This document shows positions 16,873 through 25,422 of a stretch of DNA of 64,000 nt, piece after piece. Numbering within the stretch: position 1 is the stretch's first letter; each line of letters opens with the position of its first letter. The position numbers were made by a program, and so were the translations under genes. Below the pieces are notes generated by a model. The model was not told where the DNA came from. It did no database searches and saw nothing but the letters and a program-made list of their open reading frames with translations. Source of the DNA: Geodermatophilus dictyosporus (GTDB lineage: Bacteria > Actinomycetota > Actinomycetes > Mycobacteriales > Geodermatophilaceae); contig NZ_FOWQ01000006.1 of the NCBI RefSeq assembly GCF_900115505.1, positions 62,001 to 126,000 on the forward strand. The letters run 5' to 3'.

Positions 16873-18204
16873 TCAGGCCGGGTCGAGTGCCTCCCCGCGC
16901 CGCTCGGGCAGCGCCCAGGAGCCGGCGGCCGCGACGACGAACGCCGCCGCGAACACCCCGAACACCAGTCCGCTGCCGCCGGCGGCCAGCAGCGGCGGCA
17001 CACACAGCGGTGCGGCGATCGAGGCGATCCGGCCGAAGCCGGCCGCCGCGCCGGCCCCCGTCCCGCGCAGCGCGGTGGGGTAGACCTCCGGCGTCACCGC
17101 GTACACCGCGCCCCAGGCGCCGAGGGTGGAGAAGGACAGCACCATCCCGGTCACCAGGACGGCGCCGTCGCCGACGGCCAGCGCGAACAGCGCCGCACCG
17201 ACGGCGGAGCCGGCCAGGAACACCACCAGCGTCGGCCGCCGTCCCCACCGCTCGACCAGCACGGCGGCCGCGGCGTACCCCGGCAGCTGCGCCAGCGTGA
17301 TGAGCAGCGTGTAGCCGAAGGACCTCACGAGGTCGAACCCGGCGGCCACCAGCAGCGTGGGCAGCCAGATGAAGGCGCCGTAGTAGGCGAAGTTGATGCC
17401 GAACCAGACCGTCCACAGCGCCGCCGTCCGCCCGCGGGTGTCCGGCGCCCACAGGCCCCCGCGGCGCGCGGCAGGGGTCTGCGGGTGGGTGCCCGACGGC
17501 TGCGGGGCCACCCCGGCGGCCGCCTCGAAGCGGCGCACCGCGGCCTCGGCCTCGCCGTCCCGGCCGCGCAGCTCGAGGAAGCGCACCGACTCCGGCAGGC
17601 CGCGGCGCACCACCACCGCGTACAGCGCCGGGACGGCGCCCAGGGCCAGCGCCCACCGCCAGCCGGCGTCGCCCCGCGGGACGACGAGGTAGCCGATCAG
17701 CGCCGCGAGCAGCCAGCCGACCGCCCAGAACGCCTCCAGCGCCACCACCACCCGGCCGCGCAGTCGCGCCGGGGCGTACTCGCTGACCAGCGTCGAGGCC
17801 ACCGGCAGCTCGGCGCCCAGGCCCAGGCCGATGAGCAGGCGGAACACCAGCAGCGAGGCCACCGACCACGAGAGCGCGGCGGCGCCGGTGGCCACCCCGA
17901 AGACGAGCAGGGTGAGCGCGAAGACCTGCCGCCGGCCGACGCGGTCGGCCAGCAGCCCGCCGAGGGTGGCCCCCAGCGCCATCCCGACGAAGCCGATCGA
18001 GCCGATCCAGGACAGCTCGGTCGGCGTCAGCGACCACTGCACGGCCAGCGCGGCCATCACGAAGGAGATGAGGCCGACGTCCATCGCGTCCAGCGCCCAG
18101 CCCACGCCGGACCCGACGACGAGCCGGCCGTGCTCGCGGGTGAACGGCAGCCGGTCCAGCCGCTGGGCCCGGGTCAGCGTGGGAGTCGCCGCGTCGGCGC
18201 TCAC
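16873..18204 (-). CDS. MFS transporter (sugar/acid symporter-like)
   Basis: A 443-residue, 12-helix transporter. After helix 2 comes GATLGGLLADRVGRRQVF, the canonical MFS loop. RLLIGLGLGAELPVASTLVSE in helix 4 and PARLRGRVV match the metabolite:H+ symporter group that carries sugars or aromatic acids. A soluble central loop (~215-260) includes LPESVRFLELRGRDGEAEAA, typical of this group. The substrate is unknown; its closeness to the catabolic island is suggestive only. It ends immediately before the palindrome upstream of the ArsR gene. Confidence 0.9.
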   Translation of the reverse strand: MSADAATPTLTRAQRLDRLPFTREHGRLVVGSGVGWALDAMDVGLISFVMAALAVQWSLTPTELSWIGSIGFVGMALGATLGGLLADRVGRRQVFALTLLVFGVATGAAALSWSVASLLVFRLLIGLGLGAELPVASTLVSEYAPARLRGRVVVALEAFWAVGWLLAALIGYLVVPRGDAGWRWALALGAVPALYAVVVRRGLPESVRFLELRGRDGEAEAAVRRFEAAAGVAPQPSGTHPQTPAARRGGLWAPDTRGRTAALWTVWFGINFAYYGAFIWLPTLLVAAGFDLVRSFGYTLLITLAQLPGYAAAAVLVERWGRRPTLVVFLAGSAVGAALFALAVGDGAVLVTGMVLSFSTLGAWGAVYAVTPEVYPTALRGTGAGAAAGFGRIASIAAPLCVPPLLAAGGSGLVFGVFAAAFVVAAAGSWALPERRGEALDPA

Positions 18205-18270
18205 GGCGGCAGGCGGTACCCGGCGCGGTGCCGGGTCACGCTGCGGGGCGGCACCCCGGGACGGTGCGGG

Positions 18271-18465
18271 TCAGCCGTCGGAGTCCTCGCCGTCGGTGGC
18301 GTCCTCGACCTCCTGCTCGGCGTCGTCGACCCCCTCCTCGACGTTCTGCTCCACGTCGTCGTCCACGACGTCCGAGCCGCAGGCGGCGGTGAACGGCGAG
18401 AGGGCGAGGGCGAGGCCGACGGCGGCCAGGCGGAAGCGGCGGCGGGGGGTGGCGGAGGTGGTCAC
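18271..18465 (-). CDS. small acidic lipoprotein
   Basis: A 64-residue secreted protein starting at GTG 18465. It has a basic n-region (PRRRFR), a hydrophobic core (LAAVGLALALSPF) and the lipobox TAAC with Cys29 as the lipidated residue. The mature part (~36 residues) is almost entirely Asp, Glu and Val (DDDVEQNVEEGVDDAEQEVE). It is probably a membrane-tethered acidic peptide, perhaps binding cations. The longer upstream in-frame extension lacks the signal-peptide geometry, so the GTG start is preferred. No family is recognised. Confidence 0.72.
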   Translation of the reverse strand: MTTSATPRRRFRLAAVGLALALSPFTAACGSDVVDDDVEQNVEEGVDDAEQEVEDATDGEDSDG

Positions 18466-18567
18466 GTCTGCTCCCGGAGCTCGGAGGGCGGGCGCGCACA
18501 GTGCCCGGGGAGGGCGTGGTCCATGCACGGCTGCCCGGGACCGCCGGGCACCGGCCACGCCTCCGCG

Positions 18568-19200
18568 TCAGTCCGCGGGACGACGGGGCGCCGGCACCCG
18601 GTCGGTGAAGTCGTACACGCTGCTGACCGCGACCTCGGGCCGGGCGCGGATGCCCAGCCGCTCCAGCCCGGGCAGCACCCGCTCCCGCTGGTAGGCGGTG
18701 AAGAGCTCCTCGGAGTCCCAGACGTCGGTGGTGCGCAGGCCGCCGTCGGTGAACGAGGCCACGTGCACCCGCATCCCGGCGGGGACGTCGCGGTCCCACC
18801 CGACGGCCTCGCGCAGGTCGTCGTACTGGCCGGCGGTGACCTCGCCCCACTGCTGGACCACCAGCGCGTAGGTGAGTGCCGCTGCGGTCGGCAGGGGCAG
18901 CGGCTCGGGCGAGGCCGGGCCGGCGAGCACCGGGGTGGCGAGCAGCGCCTCGGCCGCGAGCGCGCGGGCGGGAGCGGGGAGGACGGCCGGCGCGGCGGGC
19001 ACGGCGGCAGGCACGGCGGCGGGCACGGCGGCGGGCTCGGGTCGGCGACGCCACCACCACCGGGGAGCGGTGCCGTCGCGCCGGGCGGCGGCGCGGGCGG
19101 TGCGGGCGAACGCGCGGTCCCGGCGGCCGGCGGCGGCGTCGTGCAACAGGGACTCGTGGCGGTTCCGCATGGACTCGGCGACGAGCGCTGACTCGGTCAT
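18568..19200 (-). CDS. hypothetical protein with ABM-like C-terminal domain
   Basis: A 210-residue protein with an Arg-rich N-terminus, a VPAAVPAAVPAA repeat (~59-70) and an Ala/Pro linker. The C-terminal ~100 residues (LTYALVVQQWGEVTAGQYDD to LFTAYQRERVLPGLERLGI) resemble a dimeric alpha/beta barrel of the antibiotic-biosynthesis-monooxygenase or stress-responsive type. Function is unknown. The ATG at 19200 is the best start because upstream frame sequence is shadow of other reading frames. A hyphenated palindrome (19291-19304) lies upstream in the divergent gap. Confidence 0.65.
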   Translation of the reverse strand: MTESALVAESMRNRHESLLHDAAAGRRDRAFARTARAAARRDGTAPRWWWRRRPEPAAVPAAVPAAVPAAPAVLPAPARALAAEALLATPVLAGPASPEPLPLPTAAALTYALVVQQWGEVTAGQYDDLREAVGWDRDVPAGMRVHVASFTDGGLRTTDVWDSEELFTAYQRERVLPGLERLGIRARPEVAVSSVYDFTDRVPAPRRPAD

Positions 19201-19290
19201 GGGATCTCCTGGAGCCGTCCGTGGCTCGGGCGGGACGGTGCCGGGGCGCGCCCTGGGCGCCGCCGAGGCCTCCCGTGTGACGTGTGGTGC

Positions 19291-19304
19291 GCAACACATG
19301 TTGC
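19291..19304. promoter_or_regulatory. hyphenated palindrome in divergent gap
   Basis: GCAACA-CA-TGTTGC has 6-bp arms and lies about 90 bp upstream of the ABM-like gene and next to the possible start of the truncated NTF2-like gene. It could be an operator. No regulator in the window can be matched to it. Confidence 0.35.
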
Positions 19305-19378
19305 TGGCGGCGACGACCCCGTCCCAGGGTCGTCGGACCCTGACCGCGGCCTCGCTCCCCGGCGCTGCGGTCGCGGGC

Positions 19379-19648
19379 GTGACCGGGGCACTCGCGGTGG
19401 TCGAGGCGTGGCTGGACGCCGTCGACCGGGCCGACGTCGACGCGGCGACGGCGCTGAGGGCGCCGGACCTGGCGGTGGCCGGGTCCCGCGGCAGGGTCCG
19501 CGGCCGCGAGGTGCTCGGGCCGTGGATGGCGCGGGCCGGCCTCACCACCCGGCCGCTGCGCCGGTCCTGCGGCGCCGACGGTGCCGTCGTCGTCGAGCAG
19601 GACGCGACCTGGACCGACCCGGCCAGCCGGCGCCGTCCCCGGGTGACC
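19379..19648 (+). pseudogene. truncated NTF2/SnoaL-like gene remnant
   Basis: From GTG 19379 the frame reads TGALAVVEAWLDAVDRADVD, then a region rich in Val/Arg/Gly ending VVVEQDATWTDPASRRRPRV. This matches the first helix and central strands of an SnoaL/NTF2-like small-molecule-binding domain, up to the characteristic DATW strand. The last two strands of the fold are missing: the frame runs straight into antisense of the thioesterase gene that ends at 19649. An in-frame ATG at 19298 would add an unrelated N-terminus. Either this is a remnant truncated when the flanking DNA was joined, or a very divergent gene. I favour the remnant. Confidence 0.5.
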
Positions 19649-20041
19649 TCAGCCGCGGGCGAGACGCGCGGCCACGACCTCCTCGGGCAGCACGGCCTGC
19701 CCCGTCGTCCCGCGGCCGAGCAGCCGGCCGGCGGCGTCGACGGCGGTCAGCGCGCAGGTCAGCCGCCCGTCGCGCACCGACGTGCAGCGCGCGGTCACCC
19801 GGACGCGGTCGCCCACCCAGGCCGGTGCGAGGTGCTCGACGGAGACCGCCGTCCCGATGCCGGCCTCGCCCGGCTCGAGGTGGCCGAGCAGCAGCTTGCG
19901 GCCGGCCTCCTCGAAGTGCTTGGCCATCGCGTAGGTGGCGTACACCGGGTGGACGCGGCCGAGCTCGTCGAAGTCGACGGTCATCGCCTCGGTGACCACG
20001 ACGTCGAGGACGGCGGTCTCCCCGTCGGCGATCGGGGTCAC
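19649..20041 (-). CDS. hotdog thioesterase of the Paa operon
   Basis: A 130-residue hotdog-fold protein resembling FlK-type and PaaI-type thioesterases: VHPVYATYAMAKHFEEAGRK with the long helix, GIGTAVSVEHLAPAWVGDRV, and GRGTTGQAVL. Its start overlaps the paaE stop by 4 bp (20038-20041), so it is the last gene of the paa operon. Thioesterases in phenylacetate clusters hydrolyse stalled CoA thioesters such as ring-1,2-epoxyphenylacetyl-CoA or oxepin-derived dead-end products, releasing CoA. That role is inferred from position. Confidence 0.82.
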   Translation of the reverse strand: MTPIADGETAVLDVVVTEAMTVDFDELGRVHPVYATYAMAKHFEEAGRKLLLGHLEPGEAGIGTAVSVEHLAPAWVGDRVRVTARCTSVRDGRLTCALTAVDAAGRLLGRGTTGQAVLPEEVVAARLARG

Positions 20042-21114
20042 GCGTCGAAGTCGACGGTGACCGCGTCCGACAGCGGCAGGGTCTGGCAGGTGAGGACGTA
20101 GCCGGCCTCGACCTCCTCCGCCTCCAGCGCGTAGTTGCGGCGCATCTCGACCTCGCCGTCGGTGACCCGCGCGCGGCAGGTGCCGCAGACGCCGCCCTTG
20201 CAGGCGAAGGGCAGGTCGGAGCGGACCCGCTGGGCGGAGTCCAGCACCGGGACGTCGCGGGGGAGGGCCAGGGTGGTCGACCGCCCGTCGAGGACGACGG
20301 TCACCTGGCTGCTGGGCCCCTCGACGGTCTCGTCGTCGCCGCGCACCGGCTGCGGCGGGACGTCATCCACATAGAACAGCTCCTGGTGCACCCGCTCGGC
20401 CGGGACGCCGAGCCCGGCGAGCAGCTCGCGGGCGTCGCTGACCATCCCGTGCGGGCCGCACAGCCACCAGTGGTCGACGTGCCCGGCGTCGACGAAGGCC
20501 CCGACCAGGGTGCGCAGCCGGTCGCCGTCGAGCCGGCCGGTGGTCACCTCGGCGTCGCGCGGCTCGCGGGAGAGCACGTGCACCAGCTGCAGCCGGGGGC
20601 CGTAGCGGTCCTTCAGGTCGGCGAGCTCGTCGGCGAACATCACCGTGTTGGTGCGCCGGTTGCCGTAGAAGACGGTGACGGTCGACTCCCCGTCGCGCAG
20701 CACGGTGCCGGCCAGGCTGAGCGCCGGCGTGATGCCCGAGCCCGCGACGACGAAGACGTGGTCGCCCGGCTGCGAGAGGTCGGCGGTGAAGGTCCCCGAC
20801 GGCGGCAGCACCTCGATCTCGTCGCCGGGCGCGACCTCGTGCACCAGCCAGGAGGAGAAGAAGCCGCCGGGCACCTCGCGGACGCCGACCCGCGGCGGGG
20901 CGCCGACCGGCGCGCAGATGGAGTACGAGCGCCGCTCGTCGCGGTCGCCGTCCACCCGCCGCAGGGTGAGCGCCTGGCCGGGCCGGAAGGCGTAGTCCTC
21001 GGCCAGCTCGGGCGGGACGTCGAAGGTCACCGCGACCGCGTCGTCGGTGAGCCGCTCGACGCTCGCGACCCGGAGCGGGTGGAACCGCGGACGGCGGCGG
21101 GCGGGAGCGCTCAT
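20038..21114 (-). CDS. paaE: 1,2-phenylacetyl-CoA epoxidase, reductase subunit PaaE
   Basis: A 358-residue NADPH-dependent reductase that feeds electrons to the di-iron epoxidase. The order is an FAD-binding domain (RPGQALTLRRVDGDRDERRSYSI, the RxYS motif), an NAD(P)-binding domain (VFVVAGSGITPALSL, then WLCGPHGMV), and a C-terminal plant-type [2Fe-2S] ferredoxin domain with Cys in CKGGVCGTC and VLTCQ. This domain order is that of PaaE rather than of a dioxygenase reductase with N-terminal ferredoxin. It lies 3 bp after paaD and overlaps the thioesterase gene. Confidence 0.95.
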   Translation of the reverse strand: MSAPARRRPRFHPLRVASVERLTDDAVAVTFDVPPELAEDYAFRPGQALTLRRVDGDRDERRSYSICAPVGAPPRVGVREVPGGFFSSWLVHEVAPGDEIEVLPPSGTFTADLSQPGDHVFVVAGSGITPALSLAGTVLRDGESTVTVFYGNRRTNTVMFADELADLKDRYGPRLQLVHVLSREPRDAEVTTGRLDGDRLRTLVGAFVDAGHVDHWWLCGPHGMVSDARELLAGLGVPAERVHQELFYVDDVPPQPVRGDDETVEGPSSQVTVVLDGRSTTLALPRDVPVLDSAQRVRSDLPFACKGGVCGTCRARVTDGEVEMRRNYALEAEEVEAGYVLTCQTLPLSDAVTVDFDA

Positions 21115-21117
21115 CGG

Positions 21118-21639
21118 TCAGATCTCCTTGACGTGCTCGAACGGCTCGCGGCAGCTGCGGCAGCGGCGCAGGGCCTTGCACGCGGTGGCGCCGAACTCGC
21201 TGAGCTCCTCGGTGTCGGGCGAGCCGCACAGCGGGCAGGACGCCGTCCGCCGGGAGGGGCCGAGCTGCAGCGGGACCGGCCCGGCGGGGCGGACCGGCGC
21301 CCGCCCCGGTGGCGCGATGCCGGCCGCGGCGAGCTTGCGGCGACCCGCCTCGCTGATCCAGTCACTGGACCAGGCGGGGGACAGCACGGTGCGCACCTCG
21401 ACGTCGTCGAAGCCCGCGGAGTGGAGGGCGTGCAGCAGGTCGGCGCGCATGACGCCCATCGCCGGGCAGCCGCTGTAGGTCGGGGTGATGTCGACGACGA
21501 CCGTGCCGTCGTGCACGCGGACGTCGCGCAGCACGCCGAGGTCGGCGAGGGTGAGCGCGGGCAGCTCGGGGTCGGTGACGGTCTCGGCGACCGCCCGCGG
21601 GTCGGTGGCGGCGGCCGGGTGCGCGGTCACGGCGGTCAC
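21118..21639 (-). CDS. paaD: 1,2-phenylacetyl-CoA epoxidase, PaaD subunit
   Basis: A 173-residue protein of the MIP18/SufT-like family. The N-terminal part has VTDPELPALTLADLGVLRDV and PTYSGCPAMGVMRADLLHAL with the conserved Cys. The C-terminal part has a zinc- or Fe-S-type cluster of Cys residues (CPLCGSPDTEEL, then CKALRRCRSC). PaaD is needed for maturation or function of the PaaABCE epoxidase, probably in Fe-S handling. GTG 21639 overlaps the paaC stop in a GTGA junction. Confidence 0.94.
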   Translation of the reverse strand: MTAVTAHPAAATDPRAVAETVTDPELPALTLADLGVLRDVRVHDGTVVVDITPTYSGCPAMGVMRADLLHALHSAGFDDVEVRTVLSPAWSSDWISEAGRRKLAAAGIAPPGRAPVRPAGPVPLQLGPSRRTASCPLCGSPDTEELSEFGATACKALRRCRSCREPFEHVKEI

Positions 21640-22547
21640 CAGGTGGCCGCCGGGTGCTGGCGGGCCAGGCCCTGCAGGGTCTCCAGCAGCGCGGTCAGCT
21701 CCGGCCCGTGCTTCCCGGCCCGGCCCCGCGGCGGGGTGTCGGCCGGCCAGCCGGGCACCCGCAGCGTCGCCCGTTCCAGCACGGTGGTGAGCACGTCGCG
21801 GACCTCCTCGCGGACGTCGGCCGGGTCGACGGCGACACCGGCCGCGACCAGCCGCCGCTCGACGTCAGTGGCGGTCAGGACGTCGGCCAGCAGCGGCCAC
21901 ACCGCGTCGACGCCGTCCTGGGCGCGGCGGTGCGACTCCGCGGTGCCGTCGCCCAGCCGCAACACCCACCGGGCGGCGTGGTCGCGGTGGTAGGCCAGCT
22001 CGTTGACGCCCTTGGCCGCGATCGCGGCGAGCACCGGGTCGCGCGACTCGCGCAGCCGGGCGAACACCGCCAGCCGGACGGTCGAGGCCACCAGCAGGCG
22101 GACCACCGTCTGCCCGAAGTCACCGTTCTCCGCCTCGACCAGGCCGGTGTTGCAGAACTCGTCGGCGTCGCGGAAGTAGGCCAGCGCGTCCTCGTCGGGG
22201 ATCGAGTCCGTCGCCCGCTCGCGGGAGCGGCCGAGCACGCCGACCGACCCAGCGCGGGCCAGCAGCAGCCGCGCCTGGCCGAGCAGGTCCAGCGCGGTGT
22301 TGCCGATCGCCACCTCCTCCTCGAGCTCGGGCGCGGCGGTGATCCACTGGGTCAGCCGCTGGGCGAGGACGAGGGCGTCGTCGCCCAGCATCAGGCAGTA
22401 GGCGCCCAGGTCGGCGGGGTCGACGCCGTCGGGCACGGTGGTGTCGACGCCGGCCAGCGGCTCGTCGAACCCGGTGCCGAACGCCCAGTGCCCCTCGCCC
22501 CCGTGCGCGTGGTCCAGCGCGTCGTACACGGTCTCCTCGTGCGGCAT
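21636..22547 (-). CDS. paaC: 1,2-phenylacetyl-CoA epoxidase, structural subunit PaaC
   Basis: A 303-residue ferritin-like subunit, catalytically inactive but essential for PaaA complex formation. Typical features are the DALVLAQRLTQWITAAPELE helix, DLLGQARLLLARAG, the DEDALAYFRDADEFCN segment and KGVNELAYHRDHAARWVLRL. It follows paaB after an 88-bp gap holding a large hairpin, unlike the overlapping junctions elsewhere in this operon, so its expression could be set separately. The ATG at 22547 is preceded by GGAG. Confidence 0.94.
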   Translation of the reverse strand: MPHEETVYDALDHAHGGEGHWAFGTGFDEPLAGVDTTVPDGVDPADLGAYCLMLGDDALVLAQRLTQWITAAPELEEEVAIGNTALDLLGQARLLLARAGSVGVLGRSRERATDSIPDEDALAYFRDADEFCNTGLVEAENGDFGQTVVRLLVASTVRLAVFARLRESRDPVLAAIAAKGVNELAYHRDHAARWVLRLGDGTAESHRRAQDGVDAVWPLLADVLTATDVERRLVAAGVAVDPADVREEVRDVLTTVLERATLRVPGWPADTPPRGRAGKHGPELTALLETLQGLARQHPAATW

Positions 22548-22575
22548 GGCTCTCCTGGTGACTCCGGGTCCCCGC

Positions 22576-22635
22576 GCGAGATCTGCACACCGGTGGCCTT
22601 CGAGGCGCCGAAGACCACCGGTGTGCAGATCTCGC
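22576..22635 (-). terminator. 21-bp-stem hairpin inside the paa operon
   Basis: Arms 22576-22596 and 22615-22635 are perfect 21-bp complements with core GATCTGCACACCGG. After one mismatch a further 5-bp stem (CTTCG/CGAAG) closes on AGGCGC. On the transcribed strand it starts directly after the paaB stop codon and ends 28 bp before paaC. It could act as a partial terminator, a 3'-end stabiliser of paaAB mRNA or a processing site. It has no U-tract. Confidence 0.75.
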
Positions 22636-23004
22636 TCACATGTGGGGGACGTCCTCGGGGATCTCGTAGAACGTCGGGTGGCGGTAGACCTTGTCGCCGC
22701 TCGGGGCGAACATCGGGTCCTTCTCGTCGGGGCTCGACGCGGTGATGTCGGCGGCCCTGACCACCCAGATGCTCACGCCCTCGTTGCGCCGGGTGTAGAC
22801 GTCGCGGGCGGCGTGCACCGCCATCTCGTCGTCGGGCGCGTGCAGGGAGCCGACGTGCACGTGGTTGAGCCCGCGCTTGCCGCGGACGAACACCTCGTAC
22901 AGCGGCCAGTCGCGGCGGGCCACCGACGGCGACGTCGTCGTCGGCACCTCCGGCCCGGTCGGGATCGCGCCGTGCCCGCCCTCGGCGGTGACGTCGGTGC
23001 TCAC
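22636..23004 (-). CDS. paaB: 1,2-phenylacetyl-CoA epoxidase, subunit PaaB
   Basis: A 122-residue small subunit. The core [20 protein letters not shown] and [20 protein letters not shown] followed by [12 protein letters not shown] is diagnostic of PaaB, which bridges PaaAC dimers in the epoxidase. A ~30-residue N-terminal extension ([20 protein letters not shown]) is longer than in E. coli PaaB. The GTG at 23004 overlaps the paaA stop in a GTGA junction. The stop abuts a long hairpin. Confidence 0.93.
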   Translation of the reverse strand: MSTDVTAEGGHGAIPTGPEVPTTTSPSVARRDWPLYEVFVRGKRGLNHVHVGSLHAPDDEMAVHAARDVYTRRNEGVSIWVVRAADITASSPDEKDPMFAPSGDKVYRHPTFYEIPEDVPHM

Positions 23005-23975
23005 GCGGCGCTCCCCACGGCGGCCCCGGCGTGCTTGGCCGCGTAGGCGGTGGCCGCCTCGGTCACCCAGGCGTTGTCGTCGCGGGCGGCCCGGCGCCGG
23101 CGGATGCGCTCGGCGTTGGCCGGCCCGTTGCCCGACACGACCCGCTTGAACTCGTCCCAGTCGATCGCACCGAACCGCCAGTGCCCGGTCTCCTCGTCGA
23201 AGTGCAGGTCGGGGTCGGGCAGCGTGACGCCGAGGAACTGCGCCTGCGGGACCGACATGTCCACGTAGCGCTGGCGCAGCTCGTCGTTGCTGTGCCGCTT
23301 GATGCCCCAGGCCATCGACTGCGCCGAGTTGGGGCTGTCGTCGTCGGGCGGGCCGAACATCATCAGCGAGGGCCACCACCACCGGTCGACGGCGTCCTGC
23401 ACCATCGCCCGCTGCGCAGGCGTGCCGCTCATCATCGTCATCAGCAGCTCGTAGCCCTGCCGCTGGTGGAAGGACTCCTCCTTGCAGATGCGGATCATCG
23501 CCCGGGCGTAGGGCCCGTAGGAGGAGCGGCACAGCGGCACCTGGTTGCAGATCGCCGCGCCGTCGACCAGCCAGCCGATGACGCCGACGTCGGCGTAGGT
23601 CAGCGTGGGGTAGTTGAAGATCGAGCTGTACTTCTGCTTGGACTCGATGAGCTTGTCGGTGAGGTCGGCGCGGTCGGCGCCGAGGGTCTCCGCGGCCGAG
23701 TACAGGTACATGCCGTGGCCGGCCTCGTCCTGCACCTTGGCCAGCAGGATCGCCTTGCGCCGCAGGCTCGGGGCGGCCAGCAGCCAGTCGCCCTCGGGCT
23801 GCATCCCGATGATCTCCGAGTGCGCGTGCTGGGCGATCTGGCGCACCAGCGTCTTCCGGTAGCCCTCGGGCATCCAGTCGCGCGGCTCGATGCGCCGGTC
23901 GGCGGCGATGGTGGCGTCGAACTGCTGCTGCAGTGCGGCCTCGTCGGTCGGCCGGTCGAGCGTCGGCGCGGACAT
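23001..23975 (-). CDS. paaA: 1,2-phenylacetyl-CoA epoxidase, catalytic subunit PaaA
   Basis: A 324-residue di-iron oxygenase that converts phenylacetyl-CoA to the ring-1,2-epoxide. Conserved parts include [35 protein letters not shown] and [15 protein letters not shown], containing the Glu/His iron ligands, and [20 protein letters not shown]. It is the first gene of the operon paaABCDE-thioesterase. It is divergent from paaK across a 100-bp gap with a PaaR-type operator. A GAGGGGAG ribosome site precedes ATG 23975. Confidence 0.96.
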   Translation of the reverse strand: MSAPTLDRPTDEAALQQQFDATIAADRRIEPRDWMPEGYRKTLVRQIAQHAHSEIIGMQPEGDWLLAAPSLRRKAILLAKVQDEAGHGMYLYSAAETLGADRADLTDKLIESKQKYSSIFNYPTLTYADVGVIGWLVDGAAICNQVPLCRSSYGPYARAMIRICKEESFHQRQGYELLMTMMSGTPAQRAMVQDAVDRWWWPSLMMFGPPDDDSPNSAQSMAWGIKRHSNDELRQRYVDMSVPQAQFLGVTLPDPDLHFDEETGHWRFGAIDWDEFKRVVSGNGPANAERIRRRRAARDDNAWVTEAATAYAAKHAGAAVGSAA

Positions 23976-23993
23976 CGGGGCTCCCCTCGGCTA

Positions 23994-24022
23994 TTTACTG
24001 ACCAGGCGGTCGGTAATAGTGT
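23994..24022 (+). promoter_or_regulatory. possible paaK promoter overlapping the operator
   Basis: TTTACT (23994-23999), a 17-bp spacer and TAGTGT (24017-24022) resemble a weak sigma-70-type promoter directed at paaK. The PaaR-type operator occupies the spacer, a classical repressor position. No transcription data support it. Confidence 0.35.
23995..24016. promoter_or_regulatory. PaaR-type operator between paaA and paaK
   Basis: TTACTGACC-AGGC-GGTCGGTAA is an inverted repeat with 9-bp arms and a single mismatch, centred between divergent paaA and paaK. Actinobacterial PaaR (TetR) operators have half-sites like ACTGACC separated by 4 bp from GGTCAGT, which this matches closely. A TetR regulator gene lies directly after paaK. 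The assignment rests on consensus and position. Confidence 0.75.
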
Positions 24023-24075
24023 GCCCCAGCGTGGGGCGCGGCACAAGGAGCAGCGCAGTCGACGAGGAGGCACCG

Positions 24076-25422
24076 ATGACGACGGCGACCGGCGGCACCA
24101 CCCGGAGGCTGGGGACGGCGCCCGACCCCGGCACCCTCGACGCGGCCGAGCGGATGGGCCTGGACGAGCTCCGCGCGCTGCAGCTGGAGCGGCTGCGGTG
24201 GTCGCTGCGGCACGCCTACGACAACGTGCCGCACTACCGCCGGGCCTTCGACGAGGCCGGCGTGCACCCCGACGACTGCCGCGAGCTCGCCGACCTGGCG
24301 CGGTTCCCCACCACCAGCAAGGCCGACCTGCGCGAGAACTACCCGTTCGGCATGTTCGCCGTCCCGCAGGAGCGGGTGCGGCGGGTGCACGCCTCCTCCG
24401 GCACCACCGGGCGGCCCACCGTCGTCGGCTACACCGAGCGCGACATCGACACCTGGGCCACCGTGATGGCCCGCTCCATCCGTGCCGCGGGCGGGCGGCC
24501 GGGTGACCGGCTGCACAACGCCTACGGCTACGGCCTGTTCACCGGCGGGCTCGGCGCGCACTACGGCGCCGAGAAGCTCGGCTGCACCGTCATCCCGGTC
24601 TCCGGGGGCATGACACCCCGCCAGGTGCAGCTGATCACCGACTTCGCACCGCGCGTGATCATGGTGACGCCCTCCTACATGCTCACGGTCCTGGACGAGT
24701 TCGAGAAGCAGGGGCTGGACCCGCGGGCCTCGAGCCTGGAGATCGGCGTCTTCGGCGCCGAGCCCTGGACCGAGCAGATGCGCCGCGAGATGGAGGAGCG
24801 CGCCGGCATCCAGGCCGTCGACATCTACGGCCTGTCCGAGGTGATGGGCCCGGGTGTGGCGCAGGAGTGCGTGGAGACCAAGGACGGCCTGCACGTCTGG
24901 GAGGACCACTTCTACCCGGAGGTCATCGACCCGATCACCGGCGAGGTGCTGCCCGAGGGGGAGGTCGGCGAGCTGGTGTTCACCTCGCTGACCAAGGAGG
25001 CCATGCCGGTCGTCCGCTACCGCACCCGCGACCTCACCCGGCTGCTGCCCGGGACGGCGCGGCCGGGGATGCGGCGGATGGAGAAGGTCACCGGCCGCAC
25101 CGACGACATGATCATCCTGCGCGGGGTGAACCTGTTCCCGACGCAGATCGAGGAGATCGTGCTGCGCACCCCGGGGCTGGCGCCGCACTTCGCGCTGGAG
25201 CTGACCACCCGGGGCCGGATGGACCACCTCGTCGTCCGCGTCGAGGCCCGTCCCGACTGCCCGGCCGACCGGCGGACGGAGGCCGCCGCCGAGGTCACGA
25301 AGGGCGTCAAGGACACGGTCGGCACCAGCATCGAGGTGCTCGTCGTCGACCCGGAGACGCTGCCGCGGTCGATGGGCAAGCTGCAGCGGATGACCGACTC
25401 CCGGAAGCGGACAGGGACGTGA
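24076..25422 (+). CDS. paaK: phenylacetate-CoA ligase
   Basis: A 448-residue adenylate-forming enzyme making phenylacetyl-CoA from phenylacetate, ATP and CoA, the entry step of the pathway. Landmarks are the P-loop-like HASSGTTGRPTVVGYT (~110-125), DIYGLSEVMGPGVAQEC, VVRYRTRDLTRLLPG, and the C-terminal GRTDDMIILRGVNLFP with the catalytic Lys region near SMGKLQRM. Length and motifs match PaaK rather than benzoate-CoA ligases. It is divergent from paaA, and the TetR gene follows 70 bp downstream through a 25-codon overlapping frame. Confidence 0.95.
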   Translation: MTTATGGTTRRLGTAPDPGTLDAAERMGLDELRALQLERLRWSLRHAYDNVPHYRRAFDEAGVHPDDCRELADLARFPTTSKADLRENYPFGMFAVPQERVRRVHASSGTTGRPTVVGYTERDIDTWATVMARSIRAAGGRPGDRLHNAYGYGLFTGGLGAHYGAEKLGCTVIPVSGGMTPRQVQLITDFAPRVIMVTPSYMLTVLDEFEKQGLDPRASSLEIGVFGAEPWTEQMRREMEERAGIQAVDIYGLSEVMGPGVAQECVETKDGLHVWEDHFYPEVIDPITGEVLPEGEVGELVFTSLTKEAMPVVRYRTRDLTRLLPGTARPGMRRMEKVTGRTDDMIILRGVNLFPTQIEEIVLRTPGLAPHFALELTTRGRMDHLVVRVEARPDCPADRRTEAAAEVTKGVKDTVGTSIEVLVVDPETLPRSMGKLQRMTDSRKRTGT

